A stretch of DNA of 64,000 nucleotides from Rhodospirillaceae bacterium (GTDB lineage: Bacteria; Pseudomonadota; Alphaproteobacteria; Rhodospirillales; Rhodospirillaceae): the NCBI GenBank assembly GCA_002737725.1, contig NSIP01000012.1, positions 22,359 to 86,358 of the forward strand, read 5' to 3'. Shown one piece after another: positions 18,888 to 28,387 of this stretch (position 1 is the stretch's first letter; every line of letters begins with the position of its first letter). Under the pieces are notes generated by a model. The model was given only the letters and a program-made list of their open reading frames with translations. It had not been told where the DNA came from and ran no database searches. A program made the translations under genes and the position numbers.

Positions 18888-19481
18888 TTAGGTGTTGGTT
18901 TCACCAGGCGGCGGAATCTGGTGCTTCATGATGATGGGCACCAGGGCAAAGCTAAAGATCAGGGTCAACGGCATGATGCCAAAGACCTTAAAACTGACCC
19001 AGGTGTCGGTGGGGAAATTGCGCCAGGCAATTTCATTCAAAATGGCCAGCAGGACAAAGAACCCGATCCAGGCCCGCGTGAGCAAAAGCCAGCCGCGGTC
19101 GGTCATCTGAATCGCGGCTTCCAGAACGATCTTGATGAACAAGCGCTTCATGGCCAGCCCAAACAGCAAAATGCCCGCGAAAGCTAAATTGACGATGGTT
19201 GGTTTGATTTTGATGAACAGGTCATCTTGCAAGTAAATCGTCAGGCCGCCGAAGAACAACACAAAAACCCCGCCCACCAGCGGCATCATCGGGATGGTAC
19301 GTACCATTACGTACGACACGCTCAGTGCAGCGATGGTGGCAACCATAAAGGCAATGGTGGCCGGAAAAATCCCGAAGCGCGAATTGCCAAAAAAGAACAC
19401 CAATAACGGGCCCATTTCCAGCGCCATCTTCAGCCACTGGTTCATGGGTTTTTTGGCAGGCGCTGGGGCAGTTTCAGACAT
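18888..19481 (-). CDS. YciB/IspZ family inner-membrane protein
   Basis: The family is linked to envelope maintenance and septation in enterobacteria. The 197-residue product has five to six hydrophobic segments and the signatures LEMGPLLVFFFGNSRFGIFP, FGGLTIYLQDDLFIKIKPTI and LLTRAWIGFFVLLAILNEIA. These match IspZ. The short polar N-terminus and tail are cytoplasmic-like. The 228 bases between this stop and the ATP12 stop hold no gene that can be supported; an open minus frame there continues antisense into ATP12. Confidence 0.9.
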   Translation of the reverse strand: MSETAPAPAKKPMNQWLKMALEMGPLLVFFFGNSRFGIFPATIAFMVATIAALSVSYVMVRTIPMMPLVGGVFVLFFGGLTIYLQDDLFIKIKPTIVNLAFAGILLFGLAMKRLFIKIVLEAAIQMTDRGWLLLTRAWIGFFVLLAILNEIAWRNFPTDTWVSFKVFGIMPLTLIFSFALVPIIMKHQIPPPGETNT

Positions 19482-19534
19482 GCCTTTATATACACGTGGG
19501 TGCCGCGCGGATCAAAGCCGATTGCGCAAAAGAA

Positions 19535-19560
19535 AAGGGCCGGGGGTTAACCCGGCCCTT
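19535..19560 (-). terminator. Rho-independent terminator of the TonB receptor gene
   Basis: A ten-pair stem AAGGGCCGGG / CCCGGCCCTT closes a six-base loop. On the minus strand it is followed by a TTCTTTT tract. It starts 22 bases after the receptor stop and sits in the 100-base gap before the ispZ start, so the two minus-strand genes are probably transcribed separately. Confidence 0.85.
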
Positions 19561-19581
19561 AGTCTCATCGCAACGCGGCGA

Positions 19582-22125
19582 TTAGAAGTTGTAGCTGGCG
19601 CGAATACCGAGGGCGCGCGGGTCAGCTGGTGAAAAACGGATTTCGTTTTTGTTTGGCGGCACCAAGAAGGTGAACACGTCGATGCCGAGCAATGCCGACT
19701 TCATAACGCGGTTTTGCGTCAAGTTGGTCACAAACGCTTCGACAGATACGTTGTCATTACGGATGCCGATGCGCAGATTGACGTTGTCGGAACTGCCAAC
19801 CTTTGCGACGCCAGACAGATCGGTAAAGTTCGAACCGCGATGTTGGTAATCGACGCGGCTAAACCAGTCAAAGTTAGCGGTCAGGTTGTCGTTATATTCG
19901 GCTGAGGCCGTCCATGTATACTTCGGGGCCGTCGGCAAACTACGACCAATAGCTCCAGAGAAATTGCCATAGACGAAGTTACAATCACTGCAATTACCGG
20001 CGCCGAGACCAAAAGTCTTGATCTCGGTATCGTTCATGCCAGCTGTCGCTGAAAGCTTCAGCTCCTCAGTCGCTTGGAATTGACCTTCGAACTCAATGCC
20101 CTTCAGTGCAGCCTTGCCGTTGTTCACGGTCAAGCCGATCAGGTTAGCGACTGTCGTTCCAGGTGTCGGTCCCGGAATCGTGACGGGAACGCTATTGGCA
20201 ACTTGGCCGTTGGACCATGTACCTTTGTACAATGTCAGTGTCGTGCGTGCCCGACCATCAAGCCATGTAGACTTTATGCCGACTTCGTAGTTGTCGAGTT
20301 TCTCTTGCAAGAATGAGACCGCAGCATTCGGGACTACGGCACGCAACGCATCAAGTGTTGCTTGGTTCGCCGTTACAAGACCGGCGTTGAAACCACCGGG
20401 TCGATAGCCGCGTGAGAATAATGCATACGCTGTCGAACCTTCGGCATATTTGTAATCGACCGAAATACGCGGCGAGAAGCTTTTGAAAGTATTTTTCAGA
20501 GGATTGGCAGCCGTCCCAGTTACTGGGTTGCCGGTGACGCCAATTTTCGGAGTGGTTGTGATCTTATCCCATTGATAGCGCGCCTCTGCGCTCACGGTTA
20601 GTTCTTGCATGATGTCATAGTAGGCCGCGCCAAACACTGCGGGCGTCTTAACGTTCTGCTGTGTAATAGCGGCTGTAAACAATGGCCCAGCTGTCGTTTG
20701 GCCATAAACAGTGCCCCCGGGTGAATAGGCGTTTAGGTAGTTGCCGCCTAACGTGAACCGAAAGGGTTCATTCTTTGGCGAGATCAAACGGAGTTCTTGG
20801 CTGTAATCACGCGATTTGTTTTGCGACAGCAGCAAGAACTGCATCCACGGCACTCGCGTTGATGCTGTCGCGTTGCTGTACAGCGGATTCACCCGATCAT
20901 GACCGTCACGGTAGTTCAGATCAATCAGGGTTTGGGTGCGCTCGCGGTGGTAAGCGGTAAGCGAACTGAACGAATAATCCGATGAATTATCGTAGTCCAT
21001 CCGAACGTCGGCCTGGAAGCCGTGGCGCTTGATGCCGCCATGATCATTGAATTGAGTATCAAAGATCAGCCAGTTCGGGTTTGGGTTGAAAATACTGTTC
21101 TTTGTTGTGCTGTTTGTGAGATCGTAGTCAGCAGAGATCAGCTTCAACAGCTTAGCATCAACTTTTGGAAGCGTGCCGCAGAAATAACCCAACGATGCGC
21201 GAGAGTTTGCGGTTACGCCGGGTGAAGCCACGCCTGGTGCCCGTGTCGCAAATGGCGTGCATGAACCATCGGCATTGGCCCGGCCCGTGAACTCACTTTG
21301 TTTCAGAGCTCCTTGTGCTGGCCCGCCGTCGTTATCTTCGAACCAGTTAACGTAGCTTTTGATTTTAAAGTTGTCGGCTGGGCGAAATACAAACGAGCCT
21401 GAAACTGAGCCCGTTGTTTGACGACCAAGTTTTTCATTAGGGTTGGTGGCGTTCGTGAAAGCACCGCCTTTCACAAAATGACGACCAGAAATACGCGCAG
21501 ACAGTTTGTCTTCAACGATCGGGCCTTCGAAGCTAACACTTCCATCATGTGAGCCGAAGCTCGAAGCTTCAGCATTCACTTTACCTTTGAACTCGTTACC
21601 TGGTTCGCGAGTGACGAAATTGATGGCACCAACGAAAGTCGAGCGGCCGAAGTAAGCGCTTTGTGGGCCTTTCAGGACTTCGATACGTTCCACGTCGATA
21701 ATGCTGGGCGGCTGTGCGCCAATGACTGGGGCACCATCAATGAATAGCTGACCGCCAGCGCCTAAGCCGACGTTGTTGGACAAGAACAATCCGCGGAAGA
21801 CCAGAGCGTTGGCTGAACGGTCGTTACGACCCGAACCGCCTTGCTGGTTCACGAAGTTAAAGCTCGGTGTCATAAGCATCACGTCGTTCAGCTGCTTGAT
21901 GCCGATCGATTGGATGTCTTTTTCAGAAAACGCGGTAATAGCGATGGGCACCGTCATCAGGTTTTCTTCAACCTTGCGGGCCGTCACTATGATTTCTTCT
22001 AGAGCCAGACCTTGGGCCTGGGCTGTCTGCTGGGCTTGCGCGGGCGTGATCGCTGGCAAGCTCGCCGAAATGGCGATCACGCTGACTGATAGCGACAGCC
22101 GCGAGAAAATTTGAGATAGACGCAT
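19582..22125 (-). CDS. TonB-dependent outer-membrane receptor
   Basis: These receptors import siderophores, vitamins, sugars or other ligands using TonB energy. The 847-residue product has a signal peptide with cleavage likely after ITPAQA (about residue 31), then a TonB-box-like EEIIVTARKVEENLMTVPIA. The plug domain follows, with GLFLSNNVGLGAGGQLFIDG and VEVLKGPQSAYFGRSTFVGA-like segments around residues 110-170. The remainder is a beta-barrel ending in aromatic ASYNF. AAGGGGGATCCCA precedes the ATG. No ligand can be named. There is no adjacent regulator. Confidence 0.93.
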   Translation of the reverse strand: MRLSQIFSRLSLSVSVIAISASLPAITPAQAQQTAQAQGLALEEIIVTARKVEENLMTVPIAITAFSEKDIQSIGIKQLNDVMLMTPSFNFVNQQGGSGRNDRSANALVFRGLFLSNNVGLGAGGQLFIDGAPVIGAQPPSIIDVERIEVLKGPQSAYFGRSTFVGAINFVTREPGNEFKGKVNAEASSFGSHDGSVSFEGPIVEDKLSARISGRHFVKGGAFTNATNPNEKLGRQTTGSVSGSFVFRPADNFKIKSYVNWFEDNDGGPAQGALKQSEFTGRANADGSCTPFATRAPGVASPGVTANSRASLGYFCGTLPKVDAKLLKLISADYDLTNSTTKNSIFNPNPNWLIFDTQFNDHGGIKRHGFQADVRMDYDNSSDYSFSSLTAYHRERTQTLIDLNYRDGHDRVNPLYSNATASTRVPWMQFLLLSQNKSRDYSQELRLISPKNEPFRFTLGGNYLNAYSPGGTVYGQTTAGPLFTAAITQQNVKTPAVFGAAYYDIMQELTVSAEARYQWDKITTTPKIGVTGNPVTGTAANPLKNTFKSFSPRISVDYKYAEGSTAYALFSRGYRPGGFNAGLVTANQATLDALRAVVPNAAVSFLQEKLDNYEVGIKSTWLDGRARTTLTLYKGTWSNGQVANSVPVTIPGPTPGTTVANLIGLTVNNGKAALKGIEFEGQFQATEELKLSATAGMNDTEIKTFGLGAGNCSDCNFVYGNFSGAIGRSLPTAPKYTWTASAEYNDNLTANFDWFSRVDYQHRGSNFTDLSGVAKVGSSDNVNLRIGIRNDNVSVEAFVTNLTQNRVMKSALLGIDVFTFLVPPNKNEIRFSPADPRALGIRASYNF

Positions 22126-22466
22126 TGGGATCCCCCTTAGGAATTATTGATTAAAGTGCCTGATGAAACCGCGCAGATTGGCGCAGATTTTTACCCAACC
22201 TGAGGCCAGGCTACCAAGAAAGGTAACATAGACTTTCCATAAACACATACATTCTATAAAATTAAGTCCACTCTATAAACATATCTCAATTAATAGGGGC
22301 TGTGGCTTCCGGGCAACACTCTCTGGTAGGCTGACTTTTTACTGGCCGGAGAGGGGGTTGGGTGTGCTAACTGAAACCAAAGCGGGACCAAGGTTAGGGC
22401 ACTCGCCAGGGGCGCAGTTTCAAGCATTTTCGACCTCATTCCGACGGCCACAAGACCGGGACAATC
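22126..22466. promoter_or_regulatory. Divergent intergenic region, TonB receptor / pccB
   Basis: This 341-base gap holds no gene. It is AT-rich at 22230-22295 compared with its surroundings. Three related 9-10 base units, CCATAAACA (22237), TCTATAAAA (22253) and TCTATAAACA (22272), lie with spacings of 16 and 19 bases. They sit about 110-155 bases upstream of the receptor start and could be promoter or regulator-binding elements. No clean -35/-10 pair was identified. Confidence 0.4.
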
Positions 22467-23999
22467 ATGAACGCGATTATTAAAAAACTCGACGAAAAGC
22501 GCCGCTTGGCGCGTTTAGGTGGCGGGCAAACCCGCATTGATAGCCAGCACGCCAAGGGCAAGCTGACAGCGCGCGAGCGGATTGAGATGCTGTTCGATGA
22601 AGGCTCATTCGAAGAATGGGATATGTTTGTCGAGCATCGCTGCACCGACTTCGGCATGGAGGATCAAAAGATCCCTGGCGACGGCGTGATCACCGGCTAT
22701 GGCCTGATTAATGGTAGGCCTATGTTCGTGTTCAGCCAGGACTTCACCGTTTTTGGTGGCTCGCTGTCGGAATCGCATGCCAAGAAGATTCTCAAGATTA
22801 TGGAAAAGGCCGTGCAGGTGGGCGCGCCCGTGATTGGCCTGAACGATTCAGGCGGAGCGCGCATCCAAGAGGGCGTGAACTCGCTGGCCGGATACGCAGA
22901 TGTATTTTTGCAAAACGTGCTGGCCTCGGGCGTTGTTCCGCAAATCAGCATGGTCATGGGCCCATGCGCTGGCGGCGCGGTTTACTCACCCGCCATCACC
23001 GACTTTATTTTCATGGTCAAGGACACCAGCTACATGTTCGTGACGGGGCCTGACGTGGTGAAAACCGTCACCCATGAAAACGTCACGCACGAGCAACTGG
23101 GCGGCGCCATGACGCACGCCACCAAGTCGGGCGTGTCGGACGGCGTGTTCGAGAACGATGTGGACGCGCTGTTGCAATTACGCCGGTTGATGAACTTCCT
23201 GCCGCGTAGCAACAAAGATAAGCCGCCGGTAATTCCGTGCATTGATCCGGCCGATCGCGATGATTACTCGCTCGACACTTTAATTCCTGAAAATCCCAAC
23301 AAGCCCTATGACATGAAAGAACTCATCGCCAAGGTTGTCGACGAGGGTGATTTTTTTGAAATCGGTGAACATTTCGCCAAGAACATTATCTGCGGCTTCG
23401 CCCGCATGGAGGGCTCAACGGTTGGTATCGTCGCCAACCAGCCCATGGTGTTAGCGGGGTGTTTGGATATCCACTCAAGCTGCAAAGCGGCGCGTTTTGT
23501 GCGCTTCTGCGATTGCTTCAATATCCCCATTCTCACCTTCGTCGATGTGCCGGGCTTTATGCCGGGCACCGACCAGGAATACGGTGGTATTATCAAGCAC
23601 GGCGCGAAGCTGCTATTCGCCTACGCCGAGGCAACCGTGCCTAAAATTACGCTCATTACCCGCAAAGCCTACGGCGGGGCCTATGACGTCATGAGTTCCA
23701 AGCACGTGCGTGCCGACGTGAATTTTGCCTGGCCCACGGCCGAGATCGCGGTGATGGGCGCCAAGGGCGCGGTGGAAATTATTTTCCGTGGCGATATTGG
23801 CGACAAAGCCAAGATTGCCGCGCGCACCAAAGAGTACGAAGCAAACTTCGCCAATCCCTTCAAGGCGGCGAACTTAGGCTTCGTTGACGATGTGATTTTG
23901 CCGCACACCACGCGCGCGCGCATTTGCCGCTCGCTCAATATGCTGAAAACCAAGGACGTCAAGAACCCTTGGAAGAAGCATGCTAATATTCCGTTGTAA
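22467..23999 (+). CDS. pccB: Propionyl-CoA carboxylase beta subunit (carboxyltransferase)
   Basis: It transfers the carboxyl group from biotin to acyl-CoA. The 510-residue product shows the carboxyltransferase landmarks: [20 protein letters not shown], the glycine-rich [35 protein letters not shown], and in the C-terminal half [20 protein letters not shown] and [20 protein letters not shown]. Length is normal for PccB. It is followed after 12 bases by the biotin-carrying subunit. Propionyl-CoA is favoured by overall similarity, but another short-chain acyl-CoA is possible. Confidence 0.93.
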   Translation: MNAIIKKLDEKRRLARLGGGQTRIDSQHAKGKLTARERIEMLFDEGSFEEWDMFVEHRCTDFGMEDQKIPGDGVITGYGLINGRPMFVFSQDFTVFGGSLSESHAKKILKIMEKAVQVGAPVIGLNDSGGARIQEGVNSLAGYADVFLQNVLASGVVPQISMVMGPCAGGAVYSPAITDFIFMVKDTSYMFVTGPDVVKTVTHENVTHEQLGGAMTHATKSGVSDGVFENDVDALLQLRRLMNFLPRSNKDKPPVIPCIDPADRDDYSLDTLIPENPNKPYDMKELIAKVVDEGDFFEIGEHFAKNIICGFARMEGSTVGIVANQPMVLAGCLDIHSSCKAARFVRFCDCFNIPILTFVDVPGFMPGTDQEYGGIIKHGAKLLFAYAEATVPKITLITRKAYGGAYDVMSSKHVRADVNFAWPTAEIAVMGAKGAVEIIFRGDIGDKAKIAARTKEYEANFANPFKAANLGFVDDVILPHTTRARICRSLNMLKTKDVKNPWKKHANIPL

Positions 24000-24011
24000 G
24001 AGCCCACTGTC

Positions 24012-26054
24012 ATGTTCAAAAAAATTCTGATTGCCAACCGGGGCGAGATCGCCTGCCGCGTCATCAAGACTGCGCGCAAGATGGGCATTAAAACTGTCGC
24101 GGTGTATTCCGACGCTGACAAAGACGCGCTACACGTGCAGATGGCCGACGAGGCCGTGCATATCGGCGAAGCTCCGACAGCCAAAAGCTATTTGCAGATC
24201 GACCGCATCGTCAAAGCCTGCAAGCAAACCAAGGCTGAAGCCGTACATCCGGGGTACGGATTCTTGTCCGAGAACCGTGCGTTCCAAGAGGCGCTGGCCA
24301 AAGCCAAGATCGTGTTCATTGGCCCCGATGCTCATGCCATTCAGGCCATGGGCGACAAGATTGAATCTAAAAAGCTTGCTGTGAAGGCAGGCGTCAGCGT
24401 TGTGCCGGGCTTCAACGGCGTGGTCAAAGATGTGGCGCACGCCACCAAGATCGCCAAAGAAGTTGGCTACCCGGTCATGATCAAAGCTTCTGCAGGTGGC
24501 GGCGGCAAGGGCATGCGCATCGCGCGCAATGAAGGCGAAGTGCGCGAAGGGTTTGAGCGCGCCACATCCGAAGCCAAATCTTCCTTCGGTGATGACCGCG
24601 TGTTTATCGAACGCTATATCGAGCAGCCGCGCCATATCGAAATTCAGGTGCTGGCGGATCGCAAAGGGAATACTTTTTATTTGGGTGAGCGCGAATGTTC
24701 GATCCAGCGTCGCCACCAAAAGGTAATTGAAGAAGCGCCGTCGCCATTCCTTGATGTCAAAACCCGTAAAGCCATGGGCGAGCAAGCGGTCGCACTGGCC
24801 AAAGCCGTGAAGTACGTGAGTGCTGGTACGGTGGAATTCATCGTCGACCAAAAGCGTAATTTTTATTTCCTGGAAATGAATACGCGCCTGCAGGTGGAAC
24901 ATCCGGTCACAGAAATGGTCACCGGGCTTGATCTGGTCGAACTGATGATTCGCATTGCTTACGGCGAAAAAATTCCCTTCGCGCAAAAGGACGTGAAACT
25001 GAATGGCTGGGCGATGGAATCGCGCGTCTATGCCGAAGATCCGTATCGCAACTTCCTGCCGTCCACTGGCCGCTTGGTGCGCTACACGCCGCCAGTCGAA
25101 GGCAAAAATGTCCGTGTCGATACGGGCGTGTACGAGGGCGGTGAAATCTCGGTGTACTACGACCCGATGATTGCCAAACTTGTGACCTATGGCAAAAATC
25201 GTAGCGAGGCCATTGACCATATGCGCGAGGCGCTCGACGCCTATTACATTCGTGGCGTCAGCCACAACATTCCGTTCTTGGCGTCCTTGATGTCCAAGAA
25301 GAAATTTGTCGATGGCAATATTTCGACCAACTTTATCGCCGAAGAATACCCCAACGGCTTTTCGGCGAAAGATTTGCCGGCTAAAGATCCGACGCTGCTG
25401 ACGGGCATTGCGGCGCTTGTACATCATGCTTATCAAGCGCGCGCGGCAGCCATCTCGGGCCAAGTGTCGGGTCACGGGCGCGATCTACCCGACACCTGGA
25501 TGGTGGTGACGGGCGAGGGCAAAAGCCAGACCGCGCATCAAGCGTGGGTCAGTCCGCTCGATGACGGGGAAGATGATCCCAATCTGGGGCCTGCCAGCGG
25601 CGTGGTGAAAGTTGGCAATAAAACGCTGACCATGGCCAGCATGTGGAGCTATGGCTTTCCGCTGCTAATCGCCGCGGTCAGAATCGATAAAGACCCCACC
25701 ATCGACGTGACGGTTCAAGTCGATCATCGCGGTGCGGGCTATCGCCTGTGCCATGCTGGCGCACAAATTGATGTGAAGGTGCTGACAGTACGCGAAGCAG
25801 AGTTGAATCTGCTGATGCCCTTCAAGCCGCCACCAGATTTGTCGCGCTTTTTGCTGTCTCCCATGCCGGGGCTGTTGGTCTCGTTGGCTGTCAAAGAGAG
25901 CCAAGAAGTAAAGGCAGGCGAAACCCTAGCCATCGTTGAGGCCATGAAAATGGAGAACGTGCTGAAAGCCGAGCGCGACGGGACAGTCAAGAAAATTCAT
26001 CACGTCGCCGGCGATAGCTTGGCCGTTGACCAGGTGATTTTGGAATTCGCCTGA
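24012..26054 (+). CDS. pccA: Propionyl-CoA carboxylase alpha subunit (biotin carboxylase + BCCP)
   Basis: The 680-residue product combines ATP-dependent biotin carboxylation with the biotin carrier. The N-terminal start is FKKILIANRGEIACRVIKTA. The ATP-grasp part has KASAGGGGKGMRIARNEGEV and ERDCSIQRRHQK-like ECSIQRRHQKVIEEAPS, and MNTRLQVEHPVTEMVTGLDL. A linking domain covers residues 450-610. The C-terminal biotinyl domain has EAMKMENVL with biotin-accepting Lys646, 34 residues from the end. It forms an operon with pccB and probably the acylphosphatase gene. Confidence 0.93.
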   Translation: MFKKILIANRGEIACRVIKTARKMGIKTVAVYSDADKDALHVQMADEAVHIGEAPTAKSYLQIDRIVKACKQTKAEAVHPGYGFLSENRAFQEALAKAKIVFIGPDAHAIQAMGDKIESKKLAVKAGVSVVPGFNGVVKDVAHATKIAKEVGYPVMIKASAGGGGKGMRIARNEGEVREGFERATSEAKSSFGDDRVFIERYIEQPRHIEIQVLADRKGNTFYLGERECSIQRRHQKVIEEAPSPFLDVKTRKAMGEQAVALAKAVKYVSAGTVEFIVDQKRNFYFLEMNTRLQVEHPVTEMVTGLDLVELMIRIAYGEKIPFAQKDVKLNGWAMESRVYAEDPYRNFLPSTGRLVRYTPPVEGKNVRVDTGVYEGGEISVYYDPMIAKLVTYGKNRSEAIDHMREALDAYYIRGVSHNIPFLASLMSKKKFVDGNISTNFIAEEYPNGFSAKDLPAKDPTLLTGIAALVHHAYQARAAAISGQVSGHGRDLPDTWMVVTGEGKSQTAHQAWVSPLDDGEDDPNLGPASGVVKVGNKTLTMASMWSYGFPLLIAAVRIDKDPTIDVTVQVDHRGAGYRLCHAGAQIDVKVLTVREAELNLLMPFKPPPDLSRFLLSPMPGLLVSLAVKESQEVKAGETLAIVEAMKMENVLKAERDGTVKKIHHVAGDSLAVDQVILEFA

Positions 26055-26066
26055 ACATTCCCGATA

Positions 26067-26348
26067 ATGATGAGTGACGCTGATACCAAAACAGTCTGCG
26101 TGCGCATCTCTGGTCGCGTGCAGGGCGTTGGCTATCGTGCGTGGGCGCAAAAGACGGCGCGCAAACTCAATCTCACAGGCTGGGTGCGCAACCTCACCGA
26201 TGGCACCGTCGAAGCTGTTGTACGTGGCCCAACCGAAGCGGTGGAAAAATTCGTTGCTGATTGTCAGGCTGGGCCCATGCTCGCCCGCGTGACGAGTGTG
26301 TATACCAAGCCCGCAGATACAGCCGATGAACTGGTTGGGTTTGAATAG
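26067..26348 (+). CDS. acyP: Acylphosphatase
   Basis: The enzyme hydrolyses carboxyl-phosphate bonds in acyl phosphates. The 93-residue length and the signature GRVQGVGYRAWAQKTARKL hold the catalytic Arg. The catalytic Asn is in GWVRNLTDGTVEAVVRG. Two ATG codons are adjacent at 26067 and 26070, and either may be used. It lies 12 bases after pccA, so co-transcription is likely. Confidence 0.92.
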   Translation: MMSDADTKTVCVRISGRVQGVGYRAWAQKTARKLNLTGWVRNLTDGTVEAVVRGPTEAVEKFVADCQAGPMLARVTSVYTKPADTADELVGFE

Positions 26349-26367
26349 CGAGAAACGGCGGAGCCAT

Positions 26368-26480
26368 AATAAAACACGTCATGCTCGTGCGTGTCACGAC
26401 CATCCAGGGGAATAGCCCGCTTTTCTGAATTAAACCCTGGGTCTTCGGGTCAAGCCCGAAGACGACTGTTATGTTTTATT
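26368..26480. repeat. Imperfect palindromic REP-like element
   Basis: The element is built of nested inverted repeats. The left hairpin ATGCTCGTG-CGTGT-CACGACCAT is at 26381-26403 with one mismatch. The right hairpin GTCTTCGGG-TCAAG-CCCGAAGAC is at 26441-26463. CCAGGG (26404-26409) pairs with CCCTGG (26435-26440) between them, and an outer 9-base pair AATAAAACA / TGTTTTATT is at 26368 and 26472. The CGGGTCAAGCCCG core resembles palindromic repeats dispersed in alphaproteobacterial genomes. It covers the last codons of the methyltransferase gene and could also serve as its terminator. Confidence 0.6.
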
Positions 26481-27392
26481 GCTCCACCGCACATACAACG
26501 ACGTCGGCAGCAATCGCGGTGTCATAACATTCGGTGCTGCCATTTCGCGGATCGCAAGCTCGCCCGCTTCGAACGTGCCGCCTTTATCGGCCAGTATGTC
26601 CTTCATCAGTCCGTCCATGGCCAACGCAGACGCGCGAATGGCATAGGCCGTAAAAATCATAAAGCCGAATGTGGGGTCGAGCAATTTCACGCACTCACGC
26701 ATCAGTTCGGGCAAGTGGTCGAACAATTCCCACATCTCGCCTTCCGGGCCACGTCCGAATTTCGGCGGATCGAGAACCAAGCCATGGTAAGTTTTTCCTC
26801 GGCGAACTTCGCGCGCGGCGAACTTGCGCGCATCGTCCACTATCCAACGAATGGGCGCAGCTTCTAAGCCCGAAGCCGCCTGATTTTCTTTCGCCCATGC
26901 CACGGATTTTTTTGAGGCATCAACATGGGTCACCTCTGCGCCTGCGCGTACCGCAATCAGCGACGACAGCCCAGTGTAGGCAAATAAATTCAGCACGCGC
27001 GGTTTCTCAGGCGCTTTGGCCAATTGGTCGGCCATCCATTGCCAGTGCGGCGCTTGTTCGGGAAATACCCCCATGTGCCGAAAGGCGCTGAGTCGACAGA
27101 CGGCGGTGACTCCGCCGATATCCATGTTCCATTGGCTGGGGGTTTGGCCGCGCTGTGACCAGCGGCCTTGTTCCTCTTCGTCGACGCCATCAAAAACGCC
27201 ACTCGCCTTGTCCCACTCAGTTTGTGGCAGGCGCTTGGTCCACATCGCCTGAGGTTCCGGTCGATCAACCACCACCTCCCCGAAGCGCTCGAGTTTTCGC
27301 CCGGCGCCCGAATCTAGCAGCGCATAACCACCGGTGGCCGATGGCTCGGCGGCAACAATGTGGAGTGAGCTTTGTGGTGGGTGTGGGGGCAT
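26469..27392 (-). CDS. Class I SAM-dependent methyltransferase, RlmI/RlmK-like
   Basis: Related enzymes methylate cytosine in 23S rRNA. The 307-residue product has the SAM-binding stretch PRVLNLFAYTGLSSLIAVRA near residue 133, an acidic residue in VTHVDASKKSVAWAKENQ, and the substrate motif LVLDPPKFGRG. The N-terminal part replaces a full PUA domain with a shorter beta-rich region. The exact target is unknown. It is convergent with the acylphosphatase gene, and its 3' end lies in a palindromic element. The start is ATG 27392. Confidence 0.85.
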   Translation of the reverse strand: MPPHPPQSSLHIVAAEPSATGGYALLDSGAGRKLERFGEVVVDRPEPQAMWTKRLPQTEWDKASGVFDGVDEEEQGRWSQRGQTPSQWNMDIGGVTAVCRLSAFRHMGVFPEQAPHWQWMADQLAKAPEKPRVLNLFAYTGLSSLIAVRAGAEVTHVDASKKSVAWAKENQAASGLEAAPIRWIVDDARKFAAREVRRGKTYHGLVLDPPKFGRGPEGEMWELFDHLPELMRECVKLLDPTFGFMIFTAYAIRASALAMDGLMKDILADKGGTFEAGELAIREMAAPNVMTPRLLPTSLYVRWSNKT

Positions 27393-27514
27393 ATGGGTAA
27401 GGGATGGTCTGACCGAAGCGCGAACCTAAGCTAAACACCGGCGCTTTGCCAATCGACTCACGCCATTAGATCGGCTGTACTTAATGCTTGAGTAAACATT
27501 TTAGGGAGAACCAC

Positions 27515-28387
27515 ATGACTGATCCTTCCACCTCACGCCGTTCCGTCATCGGGTTTGGAACACTTGCCCTGGGCTTGCCACTGCTTGGCAGTACGTTCTC
27601 CTCGGCTGCTCAGGCGCAGACCAAGGGCAAATCTTTGGACTTGTCCAACAAGGCCGACTTCTTGACGGCAGTGCAAAAAATGCGCGGCGCGCTCGATGAG
27701 CGGATTTGCATGGGCTATGTGAAGGGGCTGTATTACGGTGTCGTCGACGCCAAGATCACGCCGCTGTACGGCGTTCTGGGGGGAACCTTCAGCCGCTATA
27801 AACGCCTTCCCAATGGCAACTTTGAAGGCCGGACGTTTGAAGTGGCGTACTTCACCGATTGGAATACCGGCCAACTGATGGAAACGTTTAACAATCCCTA
27901 CACCGGTGAGACAGTCACCGTGCCGCAAACACGTATGGGCCCCAGTACCGTCATCATTACACCTGAAGGCTTAAAAATTGGCGGTGAGAGCGGATTGCCC
28001 GGCATGAGCGTGACGCACCGCTTTTTGCCCGCGCGCGTGGTCAATAACGACGTCTGGATTGTCGATGAAAGTGTTGTCAGCACACCGCCCGACTTTAAGG
28101 GGCCCAAATTTAGCTACAACGAAGTGACGACCTTGCAGACCACACTGACGGAATTGAATGATCCGAAGTTGTTGCAAACCGCCACCCATGTGCATTTCAA
28201 TGGCGTAGTGTCGTGGCGTCCGTGGCTGAAAATGGGTGACCGCCCCGGACACTTGCTGGGGAACGCTGCTGGACGGCGTGTGAGCAAGATGACCGATTAT
28301 CCCGCCGAGTATCAGGAGTGGACCAAAAAATACTACGCCGATGTCTGGGCCAATCCGGGTGCGATCTTGGACGGTAAGAAGGGCTAG
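27515..28387 (+). CDS. DUF1838 family protein with Tat-type signal
   Basis: The function is unknown. The 290-residue product from ATG 27515 (TTTAGGGAG just upstream) starts with a twin-arginine signal: [20 protein letters not shown] followed by AAQAQ. The upstream TTG at 27488 is rejected. The mature part contains [40 protein letters not shown] and [21 protein letters not shown] second family member lies at 59411-60331. It is convergent with lipB, overlapping by four bases. Confidence 0.8.
   Translation: MTDPSTSRRSVIGFGTLALGLPLLGSTFSSAAQAQTKGKSLDLSNKADFLTAVQKMRGALDERICMGYVKGLYYGVVDAKITPLYGVLGGTFSRYKRLPNGNFEGRTFEVAYFTDWNTGQLMETFNNPYTGETVTVPQTRMGPSTVIITPEGLKIGGESGLPGMSVTHRFLPARVVNNDVWIVDESVVSTPPDFKGPKFSYNEVTTLQTTLTELNDPKLLQTATHVHFNGVVSWRPWLKMGDRPGHLLGNAAGRRVSKMTDYPAEYQEWTKKYYADVWANPGAILDGKKG

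Noticed and set aside
24129..25475. 448-codon open frame on the minus strand inside pccA
   Set aside because: It is fully antisense to a well-supported biotin carboxylase gene, and its protein has the His/Arg/Asp-rich look of a shadow frame with no family motif.
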